The notes beneath the pieces were generated by a model, which saw only the letters and a list, made by a program, of their open reading frames with translations, did no database searches and was not told the origin of the DNA. Shown one piece after another: positions 5,773-12,636 of a stretch of DNA of 15,033 nt (its first letter is position 1; every line of letters begins with the position of its first letter). Source of the stretch: JAKVCB01 sp963578605 (GTDB taxonomy: Bacteria; Planctomycetota; Planctomycetia; Pirellulales; Lacipirellulaceae); NCBI GenBank assembly GCA_963578605.1, contig CAUZEA010000123.1, forward strand, positions 1 through 15,033, written 5' to 3'. A program made the position numbers and the translations under genes.

Positions 5773-8292
5773 TTACTGACGCTGGTAGCGCAGGATTCTG
5801 GCGGTGCCAGCCTCGGGGGCCCAGATCATTAGGCCCTCATCCATGAGCTGACTTCCGGTGCGCTGCTGCGTTTCACCGCCATTAATGTCGGTGACCGTGT
5901 AGCTCCCGTCCCGTACCAGGGACCGCGGACGGACGGTCGCAGCCGGGTAAATATTTTCGGTCCGCTGGAAATCCATGATTACCCCGCCGCCCGACTTGGG
6001 ATCGTCGAACTGAAAGATCATCCAGTTGTCTTCCTGGTGGTGATAACGCGTGAGCGGATAAAAGTCACACGCCAGGTAAGGAGCTACCTGTCGCCACTCG
6101 GCAATCCGTGTTTTTAGGGCGGCCAGGTCATAGGTGGTGTCTCGCAGGTTCACGTTCATCGCCACGCAAGGTGAAAAATAACTGCGGGCCACGTACGGGT
6201 CGGGGAAGTCGAGCGCTTGCCCGTGGAAGGGGAGCCACAAGCTAAGGCCATGGTTCTGGCACTGCATCCCGGAGGGTTCGTCGGCCTTGGGTCGCGTGTT
6301 GGGAATCCAGGAGCGGTCGGTGTAGTCGCTCCGCCAGAGGGGAATCGCGCGGCGCATCGTTTCCAGGTCGTTGCGGCGGCCACCCGACGCGCAGCTGTCG
6401 ATCTTCAGCCGGGGGTTGCGTCGGCGCAAATCATCCCAATGGGCATAAAAACCTTGCACCCAGAGATTTTCGGTCATCCCCTGCCGGTCAGGGGTGTCGT
6501 TTTGGTGCCAATGCTCAAGCGGGTCCATGTTGAAGTCAACCCGGTAAAAGTCGATCCGGTTCTCGGTAAGCTCCGAATGGATTCGGTCGTTCATCCAGGC
6601 CAGCGCCGCGGGAATCCCGAAATTAAAAAGTCCCTGAGGAGTCGTGTCGGCCTCGAGTACCCACTCCGGATGGTTTTTGCGAATCCAACCAGACGCGGGT
6701 GTGATTCGTTCGGGCTCGAACCACGAAATGGTTCCCAGGTTGTGCTGGTGGGCAAAATCGCTGATCGGCTTGATGCCCCGCGGAAACCGCTTCGGGTCCG
6801 CCTGCCAAATGTCGCCGTACCAGCCGGTGTCCATCCACCAGTAGTCGAGGTCCACGCCCGCATCGACCCAGCGACGAAAGAATTCAATCTGGTTCTCTTC
6901 GGTTGCGGCACCCATCCAGCCAAACACGCGGGCGCTGCCGGCGGCCAATTGTGGGGTGGGCGGTTTTCCTTCTGTGCGGGGCACAACGTACGCGTGCATC
7001 CACCGGCGCCACACGTTTTGCGACCGGATGCGATCGCCCTGGTAAAACTGCAGCACCATTGTGGGCAGGCGAACCTGTTCACCTGGATGGAGACGGAGGT
7101 GGGTTTTTTCCTGGCCAGCCGTGATCTGCAGGCCGCCATCCGTATCGCGCGTGAAATCGATGGCCCACTGGCCAGACCAGCCGATGGCAATCAGCATTCC
7201 TTCATGGCCCCACTGCAGATTCATGTAGGGCCAGCTGGCGTTGCTCGACCGGCCACCCGAGGTGGCGATGCGGTGACTTGACCCGGGCAGCAACTCGGTT
7301 TTGTGGAGCTGGTAGTCGTACCGACTTCCCTGGGAACCGGTTTGGTGGTGCAGTTGGAACTCACCGTAGTACCGTTCGGTCGGGGGACGTTCAAGCTTCG
7401 CCTTCAGGCCATGAATATTACTCAAGATGGGAGTTGGACGGGTGCCGGTGTTTTTTATATGCGTAATCCATTCGACGGTCGGAAAGTCGCGATAGACGGT
7501 CAGTTCGCAACGCACGACCACCCCTGTCGACTCGTCGGTCCAGGTGAGCGTGTGCAGGCTGCGGGTGGCATCAAGTTCTTCTGAGTCAAGTGTCACCGGC
7601 CACTGGTTGGCAAGCTCCGAAAACGGCCGGCCGTCGAATTGAAATTCAAGCGGCAAACCGGCTGAGAACCCGGTAGGCTGATGTTCACCCACCACCGGCA
7701 GGTTGCCAAGCCGCAGGACTTTTCCACTTTCAAGCACCACCCGTGCACCGGCCCAAATCGCGTGGTCGCCAGCGATCGAGTCGCCAGCGTCCTCGACCAA
7801 AAGCGTGAACTGACTCGCACCACCGAGGGCAACCCGCACCGGCACCCTGGCGTCGCGACCCACCACCCGGCCAGCGCGAAACAGCTCCTGGCCTCCCGCA
7901 GCGACGGCAAAAATTACCGTGCCGTGGCTGGCGATTCCCAGGTCGGCGACAAATTCGGTGGCCGGTTCGGGCAGCGTTACCCGGAGCCGACTGGGTGCAT
8001 GCGTAAACAGGCCGTGGTCGTAGGTTTGCTTGCCGAGCCGAAAGCGGTTGGTCCAGGCCCCATTCTGTTGCATCCGGTCCCACCAGTTCGGGCCTTTTTT
8101 CAAAACAACCAGGTGGGCATCGCCAGGGTCGACTGTGCGGCGGACTATCGGCAGCGTGGCGGCCAGCAGCCACAGTCCTCCCAGCCACAGGACTCCCAGC
8201 CGCAGGCCGCCCAGAAAGTCGATGGGCCGGAGTGCGGGCCGGCACCATGGTTCATAGGGGTTTGGTGCAGCGTGAGGTGTTGAAGTTTCCAC
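5773..8292 (-). CDS. Membrane-anchored NPCBM-GH36 alpha-galactosidase-like enzyme (paralogue A)
   Basis: This 839-residue enzyme is predicted to release alpha-linked galactose, or a related sugar, from oligo- or polysaccharides. A hydrophobic segment (about 27-50) after a short polar tail should act as a signal anchor. An NPCBM carbohydrate-binding domain follows (about 55-196, with YDHGLFTHAPSRLRVTLPEP), then a beta-sandwich of the GH36 type (about 205-430). The catalytic barrel has DYWWMDTGWYG (483-493), WFEPE (524-528), the likely nucleophile Asp586 in YRVDFNMDP, CASGGRRND (634-642) and the likely acid/base Asp656 in WRSDY. A C-terminal beta domain ends in RILRYQRQ. All key residues are present. 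The start is GTG without a Shine-Dalgarno. It lies 107 bp downstream of the beta-helix gene on the same strand, so they may be co-transcribed. Exact substrate is unknown; alpha-N-acetylgalactosaminidase activity is also possible in this clan. Confidence 0.85.
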   Translation of the reverse strand: METSTPHAAPNPYEPWCRPALRPIDFLGGLRLGVLWLGGLWLLAATLPIVRRTVDPGDAHLVVLKKGPNWWDRMQQNGAWTNRFRLGKQTYDHGLFTHAPSRLRVTLPEPATEFVADLGIASHGTVIFAVAAGGQELFRAGRVVGRDARVPVRVALGGASQFTLLVEDAGDSIAGDHAIWAGARVVLESGKVLRLGNLPVVGEHQPTGFSAGLPLEFQFDGRPFSELANQWPVTLDSEELDATRSLHTLTWTDESTGVVVRCELTVYRDFPTVEWITHIKNTGTRPTPILSNIHGLKAKLERPPTERYYGEFQLHHQTGSQGSRYDYQLHKTELLPGSSHRIATSGGRSSNASWPYMNLQWGHEGMLIAIGWSGQWAIDFTRDTDGGLQITAGQEKTHLRLHPGEQVRLPTMVLQFYQGDRIRSQNVWRRWMHAYVVPRTEGKPPTPQLAAGSARVFGWMGAATEENQIEFFRRWVDAGVDLDYWWMDTGWYGDIWQADPKRFPRGIKPISDFAHQHNLGTISWFEPERITPASGWIRKNHPEWVLEADTTPQGLFNFGIPAALAWMNDRIHSELTENRIDFYRVDFNMDPLEHWHQNDTPDRQGMTENLWVQGFYAHWDDLRRRNPRLKIDSCASGGRRNDLETMRRAIPLWRSDYTDRSWIPNTRPKADEPSGMQCQNHGLSLWLPFHGQALDFPDPYVARSYFSPCVAMNVNLRDTTYDLAALKTRIAEWRQVAPYLACDFYPLTRYHHQEDNWMIFQFDDPKSGGGVIMDFQRTENIYPAATVRPRSLVRDGSYTVTDINGGETQQRTGSQLMDEGLMIWAPEAGTARILRYQRQ

Positions 8293-8312
8293 CGGTTCGA
8301 TACTTATTTTTC

Positions 8313-8339
8313 TATATAGGCGAGAGATATTGAGAGATA
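8313..8339 (-). promoter_or_regulatory. Candidate -10 box and tandem GAGAGATA repeat upstream of GH36 A
   Basis: On the minus strand a TATATA (8313-8318) lies 20 bases before the GTG start. Just upstream on that strand, the plus-strand sequence GAGAGATA occurs twice (8322-8329 and 8332-8339) with a 10-base period. Two identical half-sites on one helical face, placed in the -10/-35 interval, are what a repressor or activator site could look like. The -35 match is poor. This AT-rich gap contrasts with the GC-rich genes around it. Confidence 0.3.
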
Positions 8340-8399
8340 AACATACAGAGCAGATTAGTAAGACTACGGTGGACCGGTTTCTTGGGGCACTCTGACGGA

Positions 8400-9761
8400 T
8401 CAGCCAGTAACGACCCCGTCAGGATAGGGGACCGCTGGCTTCCAGGGATGTCTCGACTGGAAACAACCATGAGTCGAGACGGTGGCAGACGGGTTGCGAA
8501 TCGCGAGCGGATTCTCTGCCCGAAACGTACTCATCCGGCATCCCACGAGTGCGATGGTAAGTGGTTCGGATCCTTCGACCCGCAAAAAGTCTTCGCTAAG
8601 AATCAGTGGTTCACCATCCAGGTCTGCGATGGGAGAGTGGACCACGGGATTTTCCCCGGCAAAGCTTTCAATGTTGGTAAGCGAGGTGTGCCCCTGCCCG
8701 TCAATCACCAGCGGATGCAAGTCGGCGGTATGGGCTCCTGTATTGGCAATAATCGAGCCCTGGGCGATTTGCCAGTTACGGTTGCGTTGCTGGGAGCCCG
8801 ATTTGTGAATGCCGATCGTCACGCAGTCGAAATTAAAGTTGGTTAGCTGGCCGTAGGTCTCCGCTCCAAGTCGCGCGCCACCGTACACACCGAACGTAAA
8901 GAGATCCATCAGCTGGGCGTTGTCGGTGTGGTCGATTGCATAAGAAAACTCGCCACGGTCGACCACGCTTTGAATAATCTCCGGTGAATTGTCCTTGTTC
9001 TCCAGCATCCGGCAAATGGCCGGGTTCACGTGGCAGTGCAGGATACGGGGAATATCATAACAGTAGTCGATATCAATGAAACGGCCGCCCAGTGGATAGC
9101 CATAGCAGTGTTCAAACAGAATCAGTTCCGAGGGGCGCAGCAATCCGTCTGCCCCTACCGGTGGTGCCCGGAAATCAAACGTGGTCGTTTCGCCAAAAAA
9201 AGTGAGCGATGACAGGGTCACGCCCCATACTGAATCGTCCATTGCCCGCTGGACTGTAGCCGGATAGTCGATAATTTTTGCAGGGTTCGTGCGGGTTTGG
9301 TTTGGGTACCAGAACTGCAGTCCCCGCAACTGGCTGGCCGATTCGACCGTGATGAACGGTTGGTCGGTCGATTCGATAGCAAACACGCTGCCTACCGGTT
9401 GTGGCCGGGTTGCGTGGCGGGTTCCCCGCGGTACCGGGCCATGTGCGCCCAGGAGCGAAACGTTTTTCCGCAGTCGCAGACCCGATTCCACCGAATACGG
9501 CTGATCGCTTGGCTCGACCCAAAGAACTCCGCCGCGGGTGGTTGCCCAGTCGATGGCCTCTTGGAGCGACTGGCGATTTTTCGCCGCATCTGCTGACGGA
9601 TCGACACCAAACTCGCGAATCGATCGCAGACCACCGTCGGCCGAAAGTGACAACTCTCCCTCGGCCACAATCGCGGTGGGTGCCATCCCAAGGGCGACTG
9701 CCACACCTGCCGTGCCACTGCGGATGATTGAACGTCGGTTGAATTGCAAGTCACGTGTCAC
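8400..9761 (-). CDS. Tat-exported right-handed beta-helix protein (pectate-lyase-3-like)
   Basis: This 453-residue protein starts at GTG 9761. A twin-arginine signal is visible: NRRSIIR (8-14), a moderately hydrophobic stretch (AGVAVALGMAPTAIVA) and probable cleavage near residue 33. Residues 46-105 match the start of the pectate-lyase-3/GH28-like beta-helix superfamily: SIREFGVDPSADAAKNRQSL, then a helix and GGVLWVEPSDQPYSV. The rest is short strand-turn repeats consistent with a parallel beta-helix. The superfamily covers lyases, hydrolases, epimerases and binding proteins, and catalytic residues could not be assigned. It lies between two GH36 enzymes, divergent from one and upstream of the other, which suggests a role in the same glycan pathway. 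No Shine-Dalgarno was seen. Confidence 0.7.
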   Translation of the reverse strand: MTRDLQFNRRSIIRSGTAGVAVALGMAPTAIVAEGELSLSADGGLRSIREFGVDPSADAAKNRQSLQEAIDWATTRGGVLWVEPSDQPYSVESGLRLRKNVSLLGAHGPVPRGTRHATRPQPVGSVFAIESTDQPFITVESASQLRGLQFWYPNQTRTNPAKIIDYPATVQRAMDDSVWGVTLSSLTFFGETTTFDFRAPPVGADGLLRPSELILFEHCYGYPLGGRFIDIDYCYDIPRILHCHVNPAICRMLENKDNSPEIIQSVVDRGEFSYAIDHTDNAQLMDLFTFGVYGGARLGAETYGQLTNFNFDCVTIGIHKSGSQQRNRNWQIAQGSIIANTGAHTADLHPLVIDGQGHTSLTNIESFAGENPVVHSPIADLDGEPLILSEDFLRVEGSEPLTIALVGCRMSTFRAENPLAIRNPSATVSTHGCFQSRHPWKPAVPYPDGVVTG

Positions 9762-9796
9762 TGTTTGGTACCATATGGAGAAAGGAGGTGGTTTGC

Positions 9797-9826
9797 TTGG
9801 CGGTACCTGCCGTGTCGTGTTATGAT
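9797..9826 (+). promoter_or_regulatory. Candidate sigma70-like promoter for GH36 B
   Basis: TTGGCG and TATGAT are separated by 18 bases in the 113-bp divergent gap between the beta-helix gene and the GH36 B leader. Transcription would begin near 9833, about 40 bases before ATG 9875. The -10 matches consensus at five of six positions and the -35 at four. A strong AAAGGAGGTG at 9781-9790 lies too far upstream to serve ATG 9875 and has no sensible reading frame after it. Confidence 0.35.
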
Positions 9827-9874
9827 GGGCAACTGTTATTTTTAATTGTAACCATTCTTACCGGTTGTACACCG

Positions 9875-10105
9875 ATGCCTTCTTTTCTCGCTAAACGTTT
9901 AACTGCTTCGTCCTGGGTTTTGTCTTTTTACACAAAATCACTGGGCACCTGTCGAGCGTTCACCTGGCGGCTGGCGCAGCTTGCGTGCGTTGGGAGCACT
10001 CTCTTGGCCTCACCGGTGGTGGTAGGCTTACCGGTCGAGCCGCTCGGCGAGGAGTTCGCGGTTCGCGGTTCGCGATCGTTTTGTGGCCGCTGCACTGGAT
10101 GGTAA
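9875..10105 (+). pseudogene. Out-of-frame signal-peptide leader of the GH36 B gene
   Basis: From ATG 9875 the frame encodes MPSFLAKRL, a basic stretch, then a hydrophobic core in WRLAQLACVGSTLLASPVVV and EPLGEEFAVR. It then runs into the tandem 7-bp repeat, shifts, and stops at 10105. The hydrophobic core after Arg and before small residues looks like an export signal. The catalytic body downstream otherwise has none. Dropping one repeat copy fuses this leader (67 codons) to the GTG codon at 10083 in frame. As read, the leader is separated from its gene, so it is listed as broken. It could be phase-variable rather than dead. Confidence 0.65.
10054..10074 (+). repeat. Tandem heptanucleotide repeat, 3 x GTTCGCG
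   Basis: Three perfect copies of GTTCGCG lie head to tail at 10054-10060, 10061-10067 and 10068-10074. Because 7 is not a multiple of 3, each gain or loss of a copy changes the reading frame. Two copies (or five) put the leader from 9875 in frame with the GH36 body, reading EEFAVRDRFVAAALDGK. Three copies put it out of frame. Both sides encode FAVR within the repeat, which is why the repaired junction is seamless. Confidence 0.9.
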
Positions 10106-12521
10106 AGGCGATCCGTTACCACTGGCTGTCGAAATCGAGGTGGTGGCCGACGACTCGGGGATCGTGCATGGTACCAGCGGCCACTCGCTGCGGCGGAACC
10201 TGATGTGGGATGACCGCCCGATGGAAATTGGCGGCACGCGGTACCACAGCGGCTTGTCGATTCATGCCAACGCCAGCCTGGTGGTCCGCTTACCGGAGCC
10301 GGGGGCAAAATTTTCGGCCGTGGTTGGGGTCGACAGCAAAGCGGCCAGTCCCCAACAGGGCTCGGCCGTCTTTTCGGTCACGGTGGGGGATAAGCCGGTT
10401 TACGAGTCCCCCGTTTTGTATGGTGGAAAAAGCGGCGAGGCTGTGACCGTGGATGTCCCCTTGGGTGGCGCCAGCGAGTTTGTTTTAAAAGTAGCCGATG
10501 CGGGCGATGGCATTGCCTATGACGTTGGCAACTGGGCCGCCGCCCGAGTCACACTCGAAGATGGTCGCGTGCTACGGCTGGGGGGGCCTCTCACAGGCGG
10601 TTTTTCGGTGGCCCCACCATTTTCGTTCACCTATGGAGGCACCCCGTCGACCGAATTGCTTTCCGGTTGGAAACGGTCGGTCGCATCGCGGCCGCTCGAT
10701 GCGCAGCGAACCGAAGAAGTGCGAACTTACACCGACCCGTCAACAGGCCTGGAGGTCCGCTGCGTGGCGGTTATCTATCACGACTATCCGACGGTCGAGT
10801 GGACCGTTTATTTCACCAACAAGGGAGAGGGACGCACGCCCCTGTTGTCGGATATCAAGGGGATGGATGTGCTCTTGGAGCGGGGCGAGACGGGGGAGTT
10901 TGTACTTCACTACCAGCAGGGAAGTACGGCAAGTCCCGACGAGTACCAGCCGCTGACGGAAGTGCTGCGGCCTGGCAGCCAAAAGCGACTTTCGCCGGCC
11001 CGTGGCCGCACCAGTAGTGAATATCTCCCTTACTTTAATATCTCCTGGCATGGTGCGGGGGCAATTGCCGTGTTGGGATGGCCTGGTCAATGGGCAGCCG
11101 ATTTTCGCTGCGAGGGTGAGCGACAGCTACGGGTGGTGGGGGGGCAGGAGTTGACCCATTTGAAACTGCAGCCGGGCGAACAGGTCCGTACGCCGCTTTC
11201 GGTTTTGCAGTTCTATCGGGGAGAGCTTGAACGGGCACAGAACGTCTGGCGGCGGTGGATGGTTGCCCACAACTTGCCTCGCCCGGCGGGCAAGCTTCCG
11301 CGGCCAATTTTGTCGGCCTCCAGCGCACCGCAGTTGGCCGAAATGATGCTGGCCAACGAACAAAATCAGTTTGAATTCGTGGATAGTTATCTCGATGCGG
11401 GGCTAGGCATCGATTACTGGTGGATGGATTTTGGATGGTATTACTACCAGGGAAACGACATGCGGTACGAGGCGGACCTGGATCGGTTTCCGCGTGGGTT
11501 GCGGGCGATTACCGATCACGCCCACGCGCGTGGTGTGGGTAGCATTGTGTGGTTTGAGCCGGAGGTGCGCATTTCTGCCCACCGCGTCGTTCAACAGCAT
11601 CCCGAGTGGATGTTGGGCAAGGGTCACGGTGTGTTGAACCTGGGTATTTCCGAAGTACGGCAATGGGTGACCGACCAGGTTCATGGGCAGCTCCAGAAAG
11701 AAGGCATCGATATCTACCGGTCCGACTACAACGTGGACCCGCTTGACCATTGGCGCAGCAACGATGCGCCGGACAGGCAAGGCATTACCGAGAATCACTA
11801 CGTGGTCGGTTACCTGGAATTTTGGGACGAACTGCGGCGACGGAATCCCGCCCTGTTGATCGACTCCTGCTCGAGTGGTGGTAAGCGGAATGACCTGGAA
11901 ACGATGCGCCGCGCGGTACCCCTCTGGCGCAGCGATTACAATAATATTGGTTACGTCGTTTTTAATTACATCATTGCGCCCCGCAAAGAGTTGGCCAATA
12001 CTCTTCAGAACCACACTTATGGGCTGGCTCGCTGGCTGCCCTATTTTGGCGTAGCGGCGCGGGATGTCGATCCGTACAGCTTTCGTAGCGGAATGTGTCC
12101 TGCGCTGGTGTGCGGATGGGATGTTCGCCGGGATGACCTTGACTATGACCTTTTGCGGAAGTTGGTGGCCCAGTGGCGTGAGGTCGCCGATTATTACCTG
12201 GGCGATTACTATCCGCTCACGCCGTACAACCTTTCCCGCCAGACGTGGTGTGCGTGGCAGTTTGACCGGCCGGAACTTGCCGGTGGCGTGGTGCAGGCGT
12301 TTCGGCGGGCAGAATGTTCGATGGATCGGGCCGTATTAAAACTTCGCGGATTGGAGCCGACCGGAGTCTACCGCGTGACCGACCTGGACCAGCAGGAGAG
12401 CTATACGGTAAGTGGCCAGTCGCTGATGGCAGAAGGCCTTAGAGTGGCGATTGAAAAGCAGCCTGGCGCGCGGATTATTAAGTATCAGCGGCTGGAGGAT
12501 TCGGCGCAGGAGGCCCGGTAG
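10083..12521 (+). CDS. NPCBM-GH36 alpha-galactosidase-like enzyme (paralogue B), frameshifted from its leader
   Basis: The 812-codon body starts at GTG, the first start codon in its frame, which is open from 10026. It has an NPCBM domain (about 15-168, with YHSGLSIHANASLVVRLPEP), a GH36-type beta-sandwich (about 175-400) and a catalytic barrel. Barrel motifs are DYWWMDFGWYYY (444-455), WFEPE (490-494), likely nucleophile Asp548 in YRSDYNVDP, CSSGGKRND (596-604) and likely acid/base Asp618 in WRSDY. A C-terminal beta domain ends near IIKYQRL. It is a clear paralogue of the 5773-8292 product, sharing long identical stretches around the active site, and all catalytic residues are kept. Translation from 10083 would leave the enzyme cytoplasmic; the exported 879-residue form needs one fewer GTTCGCG upstream. 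The intact body argues that the frameshift is recent, switchable or an assembly error. Confidence 0.8.
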   Translation: MAAALDGKGDPLPLAVEIEVVADDSGIVHGTSGHSLRRNLMWDDRPMEIGGTRYHSGLSIHANASLVVRLPEPGAKFSAVVGVDSKAASPQQGSAVFSVTVGDKPVYESPVLYGGKSGEAVTVDVPLGGASEFVLKVADAGDGIAYDVGNWAAARVTLEDGRVLRLGGPLTGGFSVAPPFSFTYGGTPSTELLSGWKRSVASRPLDAQRTEEVRTYTDPSTGLEVRCVAVIYHDYPTVEWTVYFTNKGEGRTPLLSDIKGMDVLLERGETGEFVLHYQQGSTASPDEYQPLTEVLRPGSQKRLSPARGRTSSEYLPYFNISWHGAGAIAVLGWPGQWAADFRCEGERQLRVVGGQELTHLKLQPGEQVRTPLSVLQFYRGELERAQNVWRRWMVAHNLPRPAGKLPRPILSASSAPQLAEMMLANEQNQFEFVDSYLDAGLGIDYWWMDFGWYYYQGNDMRYEADLDRFPRGLRAITDHAHARGVGSIVWFEPEVRISAHRVVQQHPEWMLGKGHGVLNLGISEVRQWVTDQVHGQLQKEGIDIYRSDYNVDPLDHWRSNDAPDRQGITENHYVVGYLEFWDELRRRNPALLIDSCSSGGKRNDLETMRRAVPLWRSDYNNIGYVVFNYIIAPRKELANTLQNHTYGLARWLPYFGVAARDVDPYSFRSGMCPALVCGWDVRRDDLDYDLLRKLVAQWREVADYYLGDYYPLTPYNLSRQTWCAWQFDRPELAGGVVQAFRRAECSMDRAVLKLRGLEPTGVYRVTDLDQQESYTVSGQSLMAEGLRVAIEKQPGARIIKYQRLEDSAQEAR

Positions 12522-12573
12522 ACGGCGCGGTCGGGTGGGCCACCAGGCCAAAGGAAAGGGGTTCTCGTTGGCA

Positions 12574-12616
12574 GCCTCCCTTCTCGGCGGCCAGCGGCCG
12601 GGTAAGAGGAGAGGCT
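12574..12616. terminator. Imperfect hairpin between convergent genes
   Basis: AGCCTC...GAGGCT forms the base of an imperfect stem. At its centre GGCC-AGC-GGCC (12590-12600) pairs again. It sits in the 115-bp gap between the stops of GH36 B (plus) and the F5/8 protein (minus). Position favours a shared termination or stabilising structure. No T-tract follows on either strand, so the call is tentative. Confidence 0.35.
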
Positions 12617-12636
12617 ACTCATAAAAGAAAAAGCCT

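Noticed and set aside
5387..5779. Plus-strand 130-codon frame in the hairpin-rich gap
   Set aside because: No domain, no ribosome-binding site, and it runs over the hairpin cluster; better explained as non-coding.
6217..7281. Long plus-strand open frame (354 codons) opposite GH36 A
   Set aside because: Antisense shadow of a high-GC gene with clear catalytic motifs; no recognisable domain in its own product.
9781..9790. Strong Shine-Dalgarno-like AAAGGAGGTG on the plus strand
   Set aside because: The nearest downstream frame (TTG) stops after about ten codons, and the real leader ATG at 9875 is far away; probably coincidental.
10054..10074. Tandem repeat as a CRISPR or minisatellite array
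   Set aside because: Only three 7-bp units with no spacers; its meaning lies in the reading frame, not in array structure.
11403..12014. Minus-strand open frame (203 codons) opposite GH36 B
   Set aside because: Antisense shadow of the catalytic barrel; the same false frame type appears opposite GH36 A, as expected for paralogues.
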